The notes beneath the pieces are model-generated. The model was not told the origin of the DNA. It worked only from the letters and a program-made list of their open reading frames with translations, and ran no database searches. A program made the position numbers and the translations under genes. A stretch of 64,000 nucleotides of DNA. Origin: an uncultured Desulfuromonadales bacterium (GTDB taxonomy: Bacteria; Desulfobacterota; Desulfuromonadia; Geobacterales; Pseudopelobacteraceae). Below, piece after piece: positions 27,721 through 37,110 of this stretch. Where the stretch lies: contig CAIPTY010000071.1 of NCBI GenBank assembly GCA_903868145.1, forward strand, positions 1 through 64,000, given 5' to 3'. Within the stretch, counting starts at the first letter, position 1; each line of letters opens with the position of its first letter.

Positions 27721-27900
27721 GGCCGGGAAATGGGCCGGGAGGTCAATCAGGGAGGGTGAAAGTGCGGAATGGCTCGCAACTGCCGCGGAATGAGCTGTAT
27801 TCTCTGGTTCCTCTGTGCCCGAGCGATTCCTTCCTTTCCGGTGATGGATATATTCTGCGGTCTTCAGATATCCGTAAACAGGGGCGACATTCCGGCCGAG
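27721..27900 (-). ncRNA. ssrS: Probable 6S RNA
   Basis: The 286-base gap between zapA and fau is the classic place for ssrS. On the minus strand, GGCCGGAATG near 27888-27897 can pair with CATTTCCCGGCC at 27721-27732. This closes a structure of about 180 nt, the usual 6S length. The middle contains an open region and an imperfect long hairpin (CTCGGGCACAGAGGAACC near its centre). 6S RNA binds the sigma-70 holoenzyme in stationary phase. The call rests on synteny, length and the closing stem, and the ends are approximate. Confidence 0.58.
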
Positions 27901-27972
27901 CCTGTCGGGATCGATTATTGCTGCGAATATATGATCAAGTCTCCCTGAAGAGACCGTATAACCAGAACACTA

Positions 27973-28245
27973 TCAAAACGCTTCAAGCTTCTCGATCAAA
28001 CCCTGCAGACGGGAATCCATGGCGCGATCCGCCTCCCGCCCTGTGCGAAGTTCCAACAACTCTTCGGCGGTGTTAAGCAGTGCAAGGGTCAGAACGAGCT
28101 GAGCGTCACCGCTCTTGAGAGCGGCACCTATTTCCCGAAGCCTGCCGTTGACAAATGACTCAACCGCCCGGACCTGCTCAACCGACGACGAGCTTTTGAC
28201 CGAAATCTCCCGCCCCATGACGGAAACCTGCCGGGTGGCCTTCAT
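27973..28245 (-). CDS. zapA: Cell division protein ZapA
   Basis: The 90-residue cytoplasmic protein binds FtsZ and bundles its filaments. It has the ZapA pattern: an N-terminal strand (RQVSVMGREISVKS), a helix with VNGRLREIG, and the long coiled-coil helix LTLALLNTAEELLELR. It sits between zapB and the probable 6S RNA, a conserved division/RNA locus. Confidence 0.9.
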   Translation of the reverse strand: MKATRQVSVMGREISVKSSSSVEQVRAVESFVNGRLREIGAALKSGDAQLVLTLALLNTAEELLELRTGREADRAMDSRLQGLIEKLEAF

Positions 28246-28308
28246 GGGTTGGCACGCCTACGGGCACATATCACCGGCATCATCGCGGAAAGGTCTCCGT
28301 ATCCAGCA

Positions 28309-28485
28309 TCAAATTCCTTCAAGTTTACCCAGGATGGCATCAACACGGGATTTGAGGCCTTCCCGCTCGTTCTGGAGGCGTTGATTTTCATCACCCAGAC
28401 GGATGTTCTCGTCCTTGAGGGCTGTGTACTTGTCAACCAGTATGCTGATTTTGTTTTCAAGTGTTGCAAAGAGTTCCTGATTCAT
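28309..28485 (-). CDS. zapB: Cell division protein ZapB-like coiled coil
   Basis: The 58-residue protein is almost one coiled coil (LFATLENKISILVDKYTALK, then DENQRLQNEREGLKSRVDAI). Its length and pattern match ZapB, which links ZapA-FtsZ rings to the chromosome. The ATG at 28485 has AAAGGAAACAG upstream; the open frame before it (to 28725) has no coding character. It lies 63 bases upstream of zapA, and the pairing of the two genes supports the call. Confidence 0.82.
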   Translation of the reverse strand: MNQELFATLENKISILVDKYTALKDENIRLGDENQRLQNEREGLKSRVDAILGKLEGI

Positions 28486-28603
28486 GGGTTCTGTTTCCTT
28501 TCGAGGGGGATCACTATAGCCAGATACAGCAGAGAAGTCAATCCCCAATTGTGCGGAATCGCGGGATTCACCGGTTTTACGGCGCCTGGGATGCGTTACG
28601 TTG

Positions 28604-29827
28604 TCAGACCTGGAAGAGGGCATCCGCAAACTCCCGGGGATCGAAGTCGCGCAGGTCTGCGATTGATTCCCCGATACCGATGTAGCGAACGGGCAGCGCA
28701 AATTCATGGCTGACCGCCACCACAATTCCCCCCTTGGCCGTGCCGTCCAGTTTGGTCAGGGCGATACCGGTCACTCCGGCCGCCTCCTTGAAGAGCCGCG
28801 CCTGGGAGACTGCGTTCTGGCCGGTGGCGGCATCCACCACCAGCAGTGTTTCGTGTGGCGCTCCGGGAATTTCCCGATCGATGACCCGGCGGATTTTCTT
28901 CATTTCCTCCATCAGGTTGACCTTGGTATGCAGCCGTCCTGCAGTATCGACGATCAGGATATCCACGCCACGGGCAACGGCAGCCTTGCAGGCATCAAAG
29001 ACCACAGCCGAGGGGTCGGCCCCCTCCTTATGCCGGATCACGTCAACACCGGAACGATCGCCCCAGGCCACCAGTTGCTCGGAGGCGGCGGCGCGGAATG
29101 TGTCGGCAGCGGCCAGCAGTACCTTTTTACCGTCGGCGGTGAAGCGCGATGCCAGCTTGCCGATGGTAGTGGTTTTTCCGACGCCGTTGACACCGATCAC
29201 CAGCAGGACGAAGGGATGCTGCCCCGACATATCCAGCAGGGAGTGATGGGCCGTCAGCCGAGCCAGTATTTCGTCCTTCAGAGCGGTACGCAGCGCCGCC
29301 CCGTCTTTCAGCTCATTTCGACCCAGGCGCTGCTCCATGGTGCGAATCAGCTCCACAGATGTTGCGACGCCAATATCGGAGGTGATCAGGATCTCTTCCA
29401 GCTCCTCCAGGGTGTCGGCATCAATCGTTTTTTTCCCCAGCAGCAGGGTATCGATGCGCCCGACCAATCCGTCGGCCGTCCTCTTCAAACCTGATTTCAG
29501 GCGCTCAAAGAAACCGGGCTGGGGTACGATCGGTTCCTCCGGAACAATGTGCTGCACATCTTCAGGTGGCTCACCTGAAGGCTGCTCCGATGATTCATCC
29601 GGCGCCATCGGCTGCTCATGTTCAACAGGCGGCTCTACCGGCAGTGGCAGTCTGTCTGCTTCTGCCCGGACGACTTCCGGTGATGGGTGCTCTATGGGTA
29701 AAGCCGTTTCTACAGGTTCGTCCGAAAGTACATACCGGGTGCTGGCGGACTGGGTTTCATCCGCCTCGATACCGGTCATTCTGTCAACCAGAATATAGAA
29801 GAGGTTTTTACGGACTTTGGGTTTCAT
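28604..29827 (-). CDS. ftsY: Signal recognition particle receptor FtsY
   Basis: The 407-residue SRP receptor GTPase has an acidic, Pro/Glu-rich A domain (residues about 20-115), then the NG domain: [16 protein letters not shown], the P-loop [51 protein letters not shown] and the final [17 protein letters not shown]. It brings nascent membrane proteins to SecYEG. The ATG at 29827 has AAAAGGAG upstream and shares one base with the stop of the roadblock gene (TGATG). Confidence 0.96.
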   Translation of the reverse strand: MKPKVRKNLFYILVDRMTGIEADETQSASTRYVLSDEPVETALPIEHPSPEVVRAEADRLPLPVEPPVEHEQPMAPDESSEQPSGEPPEDVQHIVPEEPIVPQPGFFERLKSGLKRTADGLVGRIDTLLLGKKTIDADTLEELEEILITSDIGVATSVELIRTMEQRLGRNELKDGAALRTALKDEILARLTAHHSLLDMSGQHPFVLLVIGVNGVGKTTTIGKLASRFTADGKKVLLAAADTFRAAASEQLVAWGDRSGVDVIRHKEGADPSAVVFDACKAAVARGVDILIVDTAGRLHTKVNLMEEMKKIRRVIDREIPGAPHETLLVVDAATGQNAVSQARLFKEAAGVTGIALTKLDGTAKGGIVVAVSHEFALPVRYIGIGESIADLRDFDPREFADALFQV

Positions 29828-30183
29828 CAGAACTCCTTTTTCAGATGGGCAACCGTGATGCGGAAATGATACAGTGCAAGGGCGGCCGGACACTCTCGTT
29901 CAACATTCAGCACCAGTGAATATTCCCGGTCAATGCAGCCGACGATCAGATGCCCCCCGCTGGCAGTCACCAGCACGTCGCTGATCTCACCGCCATTGCC
30001 GCTGCTGTACAGTTTTTTGAGCTGCGCCAGGATGATCCCCGTATGAGCGCCGACAAACCTCAGATCGTAGGGGTCGCAGTGACAGAACTCCTGTACCGCC
30101 TCACCCTCCCAGTCCACAATGATAGCGCCGATCGAATGCGGCACATTTTCTGCCAGCGACTTCAGAATACTTTGATATGGCAT
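29827..30183 (-). CDS. Roadblock/LC7-domain protein
   Basis: The 118-residue protein has the roadblock fold: an N-terminal helix (ILKSLAENVPHSIGAIIVDW), the strand SDVLVTASGGHLIVGCIDRE and the last helix. Bacterial roadblock proteins often partner MglA-type GTPases as activating proteins. Here the neighbour is the SRP GTPase FtsY, coupled through a TGATG overlap, with smc upstream (38 bases). No MglA-like gene is in the window. The role is unknown. Confidence 0.8.
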   Translation of the reverse strand: MPYQSILKSLAENVPHSIGAIIVDWEGEAVQEFCHCDPYDLRFVGAHTGIILAQLKKLYSSGNGGEISDVLVTASGGHLIVGCIDREYSLVLNVERECPAALALYHFRITVAHLKKEF

Positions 30184-30220
30184 ACATTCTCTCCTGCCGC
30201 GCTCTCCATCGCGTGGAAAT

Positions 30221-33200
30221 TCAGTGCAGTCTCACCGATACAACCCTGGACGCGCCCGGCTCCTCCATGGTTATGCCGTAGAGCGTATCGGCAACCTGCA
30301 TGGTGGCCTTGTTATGCGTTATGATAATGAACTGGGAAATGGCGCTCATCTCGCGCACCATCTCGTTAAAACGCCCGATGTTGGCGTCGTCAAGCGGCGC
30401 GTCCACCTCGTCCAGCAGGCAGAAAGGGGTCGGTTTGATCAGGAAGATCGAGAAGATCAGGGCGACCGCCGTCAGTGCCTTCTCTCCGCCAGAGAGCAGG
30501 GTCACGTTCTGCAGCTTCTTGCCCGGCGGCTGGACGATGATATCGATGCCGGTTTCAAGCAGGTCATCCTCGTTAGTCAGCCTCAGTTCGGCCCGTCCGC
30601 CGCAGAAGAGGCGCGGAAAGACCTCCTGGAAGGTTCTGTTGACCAGGTCGTAGGTTTCCTGGAAGCGCTGGCGGGTAGTGCGGTTGATGCGCTGGATAGC
30701 CTGCTGCAGGCTGCGCAGCGACTCCTCCAGGTCATCCTTCTGGGATGTCAGAAAGCTGAAACGTTCTTCCATGCCTGCACATTCATCGATCGCCATCAGA
30801 TTGACCTCGCCCATGTCGCCCAGCAATCGCTGCAGCTCCCGTTGACGGATCTGGCTGACAGCATCGTCAAAATCGGCCCGATCCAGCCTGACCAGGGCTT
30901 CATCCATGGTAATGCGGCTTTTTTCCAGCAGTCCGTGCTCCAGATGTCCGGCCTGCATGTCAAGGGTGGAGAAGCGCAGATTGAGCTCCGACTGTGATTG
31001 GCGTAGGGCCTCGGTGTCCTCACGACTCTTCTTCTCCTGAGACTCGGCCGCGGCCAGGGCGCTGACAGCGGTCTCGTAGGCAGACCGCACATCGGCCAGT
31101 CGGGATTCAGCCTCGATCTGCCGCCGCACCAAAGCTTCCAGACGCTCGGTACCTGCGTCAATGGACGCATGAAGTTCCGCCCGCTCCGTCATCCCCTTCT
31201 CCGTGTCGCAGCGATCCGAGGTCATGCGGCGCACAAGTTCCTCCGTCTGGCGTTCCAGGTCGGAAATACCCCGCAGATGGGCTTCATGCTGCTCGCGGAG
31301 GGTAGCCACCTGTACCCGTATGGTGGTGACCCGTTCGCGGGCGGCACCCAGCCGGTCATGACCGGTCTCCAGTTCTGCCCTGAGACGGGCGACTTCCTGT
31401 TCCAGTACCTGTGAACTGTTGCACGTCGCTGTCAGACCTTCGGCCGCCAGTTTCAGCTCGGCCTCCAGTGAGCCGTGCTCCTCAACAAGCTGTTCCGCCT
31501 CCAGCGTCACAATCGCCTGCCGTTCCTCAAGGCGGGCTATGTCATCCATCCTCTGCTGGTGATCCTTGCAGAGCCCGGTGAGTCTGAGCTCGGACTGATG
31601 CCGGAGTGTCCCGGTGTTCTTCAATTCAGCGGAAAGCTCCTGCATCTGGCGCTCAAGCTCGTCACGCTGTTTCCCGCATTCGACGACATTCCGCTCCAGC
31701 TCGGCGACCAGTTCGTCCAGCTCCCTGATTTCCCGCTTCTTGTGTATAAAGCCCTTCTGCATCTGCTCAGCCGAACCGCCGCTGACAAAGCCGCCACGGG
31801 TGACCATATCGCCGGCTCTGGTGACAAACGAAAGACCGGGATGCTGGCAACCCAACGCGATAGCCTGTTCAACGTCTTCCACCAGCATGACATCACCCAG
31901 TATCTGATCTATCAAAGCTGCGCACGGTCCGGATACCCGCACCTGCCCGATGAGCGGAACTGTCCCTGCCAGGGCTGAAGAGGGCGGCGGATTGTAATCG
32001 CGTGGCAGTGCCAGACCAACACGCCCGCCGTTGCTGGTTCTCAAATACGCCAGCGACCGTATGGCGTCAGCATCACTTGAACAGACTACACACTGCAACT
32101 GCTCCGCAAGAACCGCCTCAACAGCCGCTTCCAGTTCCGGAGCGGTCTCGATGGCATCAGCCAGAAGTCCACGGAGACCGCCGCTTAATTCCCCTGCGTT
32201 CATGAGGTTCCTGACACCCTGGCCGTACCCGGCGAACTGCTCCTCCAGCTCACGCAGCGAATGCAGGCGCGAAGTGGAGCGATTCAGCCCGTCCCGTGCG
32301 GTCTGCCGGTCTTTCTCCGCATCGGACAGTCGCAACACCAGTTCCTGCTCGCAGACCTTCAGACGTTCCGCTTCGGACTGCAGCCTCTCCTGATCCTGCC
32401 GGGCAGCCATGATTTCGCTCTCCAGCAATGTCAGCCGCTGCCGTGCAGTATCCCGATCCGCGGCAAGCTGTTCTCTTTCGCGCTGATGCCGCTCCATCCG
32501 CTCATTCACAGCGGACAGCCGTTTCTGGGCGTTCTCCTGGCGGCTCTTGAACTGAGCCGATTCCGCCAGTACCGTAAACAGCTCTTTACGCCGCCCTTCC
32601 AGCATCCGGTTAACTTCTTCTTCCCCCTGCAGGCAACCGCTCAGATCCGCTTCGGCCTTCTGCAACAGCTCGTCCATCTCCACAGATGTGCCGGACGACG
32701 TATCACGCCGTAATTCAAGCAGTTCTTTCCGGTCAGCGCACTCCTTCAGGCGCTTCCCCAGTTCTCCTGCCTCGGATTCCAGCCGTACCAGGCGACCTTC
32801 CAGTGCAGCCAGTTCCTTTCGCTGGAATTCAAGCGCGTTCTCGGCCGTTCCGAACTCGCCCCTTACACGGTAGATCTCCTCCTGGGAAACAGTCAGCAGC
32901 CTTTCTGCCTCCGCCAGCTCCAGGCGGGTCTGTGCCATCCGGCTCTCCGCCAGTACAGATTCCGCGCTGGCTTCGCGAAAGCGGTCATTCAGCTCAGCCA
33001 GCCGCCGCTCTGCCAACCCCCGTTGCATAAGTGTCTCGCGGTATTCCCGTGCCGTGAAAAGCAGCTCGATTTCACGCAGCTCGTCTCGGACCTCCCGAAA
33101 TTTTTCAGCCTTTTTAGCCTGGCGCTGCAACGACGACAGCTGACGCCGGATCTCTCCCAGCACGTCTGCCAGTCGGGCCAGATTCTGACGTGTTGATTCG

Positions 33201-33751
33201 ATCTTCTTCAGTGCCAGCAGTTTGCGTGACTTGAATTTGGTGACGCCGGCCGCCTCTTCGATCAGGAAACGGCGTTCCTCAGGTCGCGAATGCAGGATCT
33301 GCCCTATCTTGCCCTGCTCGATGACCGAGTAGGCCCGCGTCCCGACGCCGGTATCCATGAACAGTTCGGTGATATCCAGCAAGCGGCAGGGGGTTTTGTT
33401 GATCAGGTAGTCGCTCTCGCCGTCGCGGTAGAGCCGGCGGGTAAGCTGGATCTCGGCGTAGTCCACATATTTGGCGGGTGCCCGGCCATCCTCGGTGGAA
33501 AAAATCAGCGAGACCTCGGCAAGACCAAGCGGCCGACGGGTCTCGCTGCCGGCAAAGATCACGTCCTCCATGGATTTACCGCGCAGGTGTTTCGCGGACT
33601 GCTCTCCCATGCACCAGCGGATGGCATCCACGATATTGGACTTGCCGCAACCGTTGGGGCCGACCACGCCAGTCACCCCCTGTTGGAAGTCCAGCACAAC
33701 CTTGTCAGCAAAAGATTTAAAACCTGATATTTCGAGTCGCTTGATTTTCAT
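30221..33751 (-). CDS. smc: Chromosome partition protein SMC
   Basis: The 1176-residue ATPase has the usual five-part layout: N-terminal Walker A (VVGPNGCGKSNIVDAIRW), the first coiled coil (residues about 170-500), the hinge (about 510-670, FAGYGQGVRNLMNAGELSGG), the second coiled coil (about 670-1020), and the C-terminal signature LLSGGEKALTAVAL with Walker B (PFCLLDEVDAPLDDANI). It compacts and helps segregate the chromosome with ScpA/ScpB. It leads the unit smc-roadblock-ftsY. The complete length shows no truncation. Confidence 0.98.
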   Translation of the reverse strand: MKIKRLEISGFKSFADKVVLDFQQGVTGVVGPNGCGKSNIVDAIRWCMGEQSAKHLRGKSMEDVIFAGSETRRPLGLAEVSLIFSTEDGRAPAKYVDYAEIQLTRRLYRDGESDYLINKTPCRLLDITELFMDTGVGTRAYSVIEQGKIGQILHSRPEERRFLIEEAAGVTKFKSRKLLALKKIESTRQNLARLADVLGEIRRQLSSLQRQAKKAEKFREVRDELREIELLFTAREYRETLMQRGLAERRLAELNDRFREASAESVLAESRMAQTRLELAEAERLLTVSQEEIYRVRGEFGTAENALEFQRKELAALEGRLVRLESEAGELGKRLKECADRKELLELRRDTSSGTSVEMDELLQKAEADLSGCLQGEEEVNRMLEGRRKELFTVLAESAQFKSRQENAQKRLSAVNERMERHQREREQLAADRDTARQRLTLLESEIMAARQDQERLQSEAERLKVCEQELVLRLSDAEKDRQTARDGLNRSTSRLHSLRELEEQFAGYGQGVRNLMNAGELSGGLRGLLADAIETAPELEAAVEAVLAEQLQCVVCSSDADAIRSLAYLRTSNGGRVGLALPRDYNPPPSSALAGTVPLIGQVRVSGPCAALIDQILGDVMLVEDVEQAIALGCQHPGLSFVTRAGDMVTRGGFVSGGSAEQMQKGFIHKKREIRELDELVAELERNVVECGKQRDELERQMQELSAELKNTGTLRHQSELRLTGLCKDHQQRMDDIARLEERQAIVTLEAEQLVEEHGSLEAELKLAAEGLTATCNSSQVLEQEVARLRAELETGHDRLGAARERVTTIRVQVATLREQHEAHLRGISDLERQTEELVRRMTSDRCDTEKGMTERAELHASIDAGTERLEALVRRQIEAESRLADVRSAYETAVSALAAAESQEKKSREDTEALRQSQSELNLRFSTLDMQAGHLEHGLLEKSRITMDEALVRLDRADFDDAVSQIRQRELQRLLGDMGEVNLMAIDECAGMEERFSFLTSQKDDLEESLRSLQQAIQRINRTTRQRFQETYDLVNRTFQEVFPRLFCGGRAELRLTNEDDLLETGIDIIVQPPGKKLQNVTLLSGGEKALTAVALIFSIFLIKPTPFCLLDEVDAPLDDANIGRFNEMVREMSAISQFIIITHNKATMQVADTLYGITMEEPGASRVVSVRLH

Positions 33752-33798
33752 GGTGTTATGGTGATGGCTGGATAGCTATTTTATCAGTGAGTCTGTGT

Positions 33799-34152
33799 AT
33801 GACGCCCCCTGACTGCAGAGACGCCACCAAGCCGAGAATAGTAACCATTCGCGACCTGTATCGTCAATACATTTCGGACCGCCCGCTCCATTCCATGGGC
33901 AAAATGCAACATCATGCAGAGCTGACATCGTGGTTGCTGTGTCTGAAATACCTTGACGGGCTGGAACAGGACAAGTTAGTGGAGGGTAAACTTGGGGGTA
34001 AAGCGTACACCTTTATTCTCGATGAGGCGTACCGCTGTGAGAGTTGGGCGGTACGCAAGACAGCAGACGGTAAATTCGACCACAACAAGGCACTGATCAA
34101 ACTTACAAGAGTATCAAACAGAATTTCCAACGTGCGGCTCGACCCTCTGTAG
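33799..34152 (+). pseudogene. Remnant of a type I restriction methyltransferase (HsdM N-terminus)
   Basis: The protein (about 117 codons) has SWLLCLKYLDGLEQDKLVEG, then YTFILDEAYRCESWAVRK and DGKFDHNKAL. These match the N-terminal helical domain of HsdM-type N6-adenine methyltransferases, in which LLFLKYLDD, ILDEAYRWSSWA-like and DHN-AL stretches are typical. The match stops at about residue 102 (DHNKAL), and the frame then ends after unrelated residues. No catalytic NPPF or SAM domain and no hsdS/hsdR gene follow. It looks like a decayed restriction-modification gene between smc and phoR. Confidence 0.65.
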
Positions 34153-34167
34153 TTCAGAATTGACCGT

Positions 34168-35925
34168 TCACGCCTTCCTCAAAGTGAATGAGAACATTGA
34201 TCCCTTGCCCGGCTCGCTTGTAACGGAAACAGCACCACCGTGAAGCTGAACGATATGTTTCACAATGGCAAGGCCGAGCCCGGTGCCCCCCTGCTCGCGG
34301 GTTCTGGCCTCATCCACCCGGTAAAAACGCTCAAAGATGCGCGGCAGGTCTTTGAAGGGAATGCCGATGCCGGTGTCTGCGATCGAAACCCTGACAAATT
34401 CGCCGTCATCCTCCGTAAACAGGCGGACGGTTCCCCCTTCGGAGGTATACTTGATAGCGTTTTCCAGCAGATTGACCACCACCTGTTCGAGACGCCCCTG
34501 ATCGGCCATGACACGCGGTAGAGAACCGCTGACGGACTCATTGAGTATGGCGATATTTTTTTCAGCAGCATGCTCCTGAAGCAGCACACAGGCCTTGGCT
34601 ATTGTCCTGGCAATATCCAGGGGATTAAGCTCGATCATTGCATCTTTTGTTTCAAGGCTCGACAGCGTAAGGATATCGTTAATCAGGTTGGTCAGGCGAT
34701 CCGAGTGGTTGGAGATGATCTCCACGAAACGTAAGGCACGAGCCGGGTCGGATTCCAGAGCGCCATCCAGCAGGGTCTCGGCGTAACCTTTGATGACCGT
34801 CACCGGTGTGCGCAGTTCGTGGGAGACGTTGGCGACAAAATCCCTGCGCATGTTTTCGGCCTTTTTCAGATCGGTGATGTCGTGGAATACCGCGACGATT
34901 CCCTGTCTGAAACCATTGACATTCAGCGGCACCCAGTGCGTCAGCAGGATTATATCCTTCGGCTCGATGGAAATCTCACGCACCAGCTCATTAACATCAG
35001 GTTTGCCAAGCTCATTTGAAGCTTCAAGCAGGTCGGGATGGCGCGAGATCTCCACCAGTTTTTTCCCTTCCACCTCGCCGGAGATGGAGAACAGACGCCT
35101 AAATGCAGGGTTGACGAGCGTGATGACGCCTTCGGGAGATGTTACCATGACACCTTCACCCATGCTGCGCAGGATGGTATCCAGCCGCTGCTTTTCTGCT
35201 GAAAGACGCTGCACCTGTTCTTCGATACGCTCTGACATTTCATTAAGCACAGTGGCCAGCATGCCGATCTCATCCCTGGACACCACCGGAATCTTTGATG
35301 TATTGCCATTTTTGCCGATGTGAGCGGCGGCAGCAGCCATGTCACGCAACGGCTTGGAGGTCAGATTGGAGAGAATATAGCTGAACAGCAGCGCAATCAG
35401 GATGGTAACGGCTGCTGCCCCGCCGACCAGCCCATGCAGGGCATTGCGGGTAGACGCCAGGTACTCAAGCGGCACGGCAAGACGAATGATGCCGCCGGTT
35501 GCTCCACTGCCGTACGTGGCGGCGGAGTAGAGCATCGATGTTCGCACGGTGTCCGAGTAGCGCAGGGCCGTTCCAATGCCGTTTTTGAGCGCTTCCTGTA
35601 CCTCGGGGCGATGCAGATGATTTTCCACACCCGCCAGGCGTTCCTGCCCCAGATCCGAATCCCCGATAACCGTGCCGTCAGGTGCAATCAGGGTAACTCT
35701 GGCCTTGATGACGGTGCCGATCGATTTGGCAAGCTGCTGGGGCGATGTAACCTTTTCGTCACGTACCACAAGCAGTCGCGCCAACTGGGACTGGCTGGCC
35801 AGGTTGGCCCTGCTCTCCTCGATCATCCCCTTTTGCAGGGAGTGGCTGAAATAGATATAAAAACTTCCGGTAACCATCGTGACCAGAAAGATGTAGGACA
35901 ACGTAAGTTTGGCTCGAAATCCCAT
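34168..35925 (-). CDS. phoR: Phosphate-type sensor histidine kinase PhoR
   Basis: The 585-residue kinase has a first membrane helix (residues 5-27), a periplasmic domain of about 135 residues, a second helix (about 165-190), HAMP, a PAS domain (residues 245-350, GVITLVNPAFRRLFSI), the H-box FVANVSHELRTPVTVIKGYAET and an ATPase (NLLENAIKYTSEGG, GGTGLGLAIVKHIV). PhoR normally keeps PhoB phosphorylated when phosphate is scarce. It follows the regulator gene with two bases between them. The name is inferred from the PAS-kinase layout and the PhoB-like partner, because no pst/phoU genes adjoin it. Confidence 0.82.
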   Translation of the reverse strand: MGFRAKLTLSYIFLVTMVTGSFYIYFSHSLQKGMIEESRANLASQSQLARLLVVRDEKVTSPQQLAKSIGTVIKARVTLIAPDGTVIGDSDLGQERLAGVENHLHRPEVQEALKNGIGTALRYSDTVRTSMLYSAATYGSGATGGIIRLAVPLEYLASTRNALHGLVGGAAAVTILIALLFSYILSNLTSKPLRDMAAAAAHIGKNGNTSKIPVVSRDEIGMLATVLNEMSERIEEQVQRLSAEKQRLDTILRSMGEGVMVTSPEGVITLVNPAFRRLFSISGEVEGKKLVEISRHPDLLEASNELGKPDVNELVREISIEPKDIILLTHWVPLNVNGFRQGIVAVFHDITDLKKAENMRRDFVANVSHELRTPVTVIKGYAETLLDGALESDPARALRFVEIISNHSDRLTNLINDILTLSSLETKDAMIELNPLDIARTIAKACVLLQEHAAEKNIAILNESVSGSLPRVMADQGRLEQVVVNLLENAIKYTSEGGTVRLFTEDDGEFVRVSIADTGIGIPFKDLPRIFERFYRVDEARTREQGGTGLGLAIVKHIVQLHGGAVSVTSEPGKGSMFSFTLRKA

Positions 35926-35927
35926 GG

Positions 35928-36611
35928 TTACACCTCGATCTTGTAGCCGAAACCGCGAACAGTTTTGATGACATCACCCGGAGCGCCCAACTTTCCGCGC
36001 AGACGGGTTACATGCGTGTCAACGGTTCTGGTATCCCCGGCATTGTTGTAGCTCCAGACATTCTGCAGCAGTTTTTCACGGCTCTGCACACACCCGATTT
36101 TTTCAGCCAGAAAAAGCAGCAGCTTGAACTCCGTGCTGGTCAGTTCTATCTCGATTCCGGCGCTTTTCACCAGATGACGCTGCTTGTCGATGACGATGTC
36201 TCCCATCGAAATGAGATCAAGCGGCAGCGTTTGCGCTTCATACTCAAAGCGCCTCATCACGGCCTTGACCCGCAGGGATACCTCACGCATGGAGAACGGT
36301 TTGACGATGTAGTCGTCTGCCCCCACTTCAAAGCCGACAACGCGGTCGATTTCATCCCCTTTCGCCGTGATCATGATGATCGGGATGTGAGCGGTGCGCT
36401 GATCCTTGCGAAGCGCCTTGCAGACCTCGGTCCCCAGCAGTCCGGGCAGCATCAGGTCCAGCAGGATCAGATCCGGCAGAAGCGTCAAGGCCAGTTCCAG
36501 CCCCTGTTTGCCATCGTAGATGCAGGTTGAGGCATATCCTTCTTTCTCAAGATTGAACGCCAGCAATTCAGCCAGATCCTTTTCGTCCTCGATAATCAAT
36601 ACTTTCTTCAT
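35928..36611 (-). CDS. phoB: PhoB-like response regulator
   Basis: The 227-residue protein has a receiver (acidic EDE pocket, Asp52 in LILLDLMLPG, Lys in YIVKPFSMRE) and an OmpR-type winged helix (LTSTEFKLLLFLAEK, RTVDTHVTRLRGKL, VRGFGYKIEV). MKKVLIIEDEKDLAELLAF is the typical opening, and the ATG at 36611 has AGGAG upstream; the longer frame above it has no support. The PhoB name rests on the adjacent PhoR-like kinase and a possible Pho-box upstream. Confidence 0.85.
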   Translation of the reverse strand: MKKVLIIEDEKDLAELLAFNLEKEGYASTCIYDGKQGLELALTLLPDLILLDLMLPGLLGTEVCKALRKDQRTAHIPIIMITAKGDEIDRVVGFEVGADDYIVKPFSMREVSLRVKAVMRRFEYEAQTLPLDLISMGDIVIDKQRHLVKSAGIEIELTSTEFKLLLFLAEKIGCVQSREKLLQNVWSYNNAGDTRTVDTHVTRLRGKLGAPGDVIKTVRGFGYKIEV

Positions 36612-36686
36612 CGATTGGTCTCCTGACCAGAGTACGCGATTGTCCCGATACTGATAGTCTCTGTCGATTGTATGTAACATAATTTT

Positions 36687-36704
36687 GTTACAAGCACGTT
36701 ACAG
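36687..36704 (-). promoter_or_regulatory. Possible Pho box upstream of phoB
   Basis: On the minus strand CTGTAAC (36698-36704) and TTGTAAC (36687-36693) are repeated exactly 11 bases apart, like the two half-sites of a Pho box (CTGTCAT-type repeats). They lie about 76-93 bases upstream of the phoB start. Autoregulation is an inference. Confidence 0.4.
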
Positions 36705-36840
36705 ACAGATAAAGATTGTGTAGAAACTGCATTCGCTCGAACTGTCATGTCAACAAAATTCACAAAGATTTTATCTGATCTCAACCTGATTGTAATACTG
36801 ATTCTCTATACTGGGGAAAAATATGAGGAGGAATGGTGTG

Positions 36841-37023
36841 ATGAAAATAAGACTCAACGAAGATTATTACTTCTGGTGCTGCGACTGGTGCGACACCGAA
36901 AATCTGGTGCTCTGGACAAGAGTTCAGGATGGGACCTACTGCGGCGCCTGTCACCGCCCCATGATCATACCTGAAAGGAGTGGCGCCGTCACTCACGGTA
37001 CGATTACAGCGGGCTTGTGTTGA
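36841..37023 (+). CDS. Small zinc-ribbon-like protein
   Basis: The 60-residue protein (MKIRLNEDYYFWCCDWCDTE and onward) has two cysteine pairs: CCDWC near residue 14 and YCGAC near residue 33. This is a compact zinc-ribbon layout with intervening strands (ENLVLWTRVQDGTY). The ATG at 36841 has AGGAGG 9 bases upstream; an ATG at 36823 overlaps that site. It sits alone, divergent from phoB. Such tiny ribbons often bind nucleic acid or proteins, and no function can be assigned. A GC-rich stem (GGCGGG/CCCGCC) follows it. Confidence 0.6.
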   Translation: MKIRLNEDYYFWCCDWCDTENLVLWTRVQDGTYCGACHRPMIIPERSGAVTHGTITAGLC

Positions 37024-37110
37024 AGCTGGCGGGGCGATACTCACACCGGATCCCGCCACTCATGATCGAATCAACGCAGTAAAAAGGACCGGAATTTCTG
37101 CATAAGCGGC

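Noticed and set aside
28242-28469. A 75-codon minus-strand frame overlapping zapA and zapB
   Set aside because: It overlaps both real genes in another frame and lacks a ribosome site; the peptide resembles nothing.
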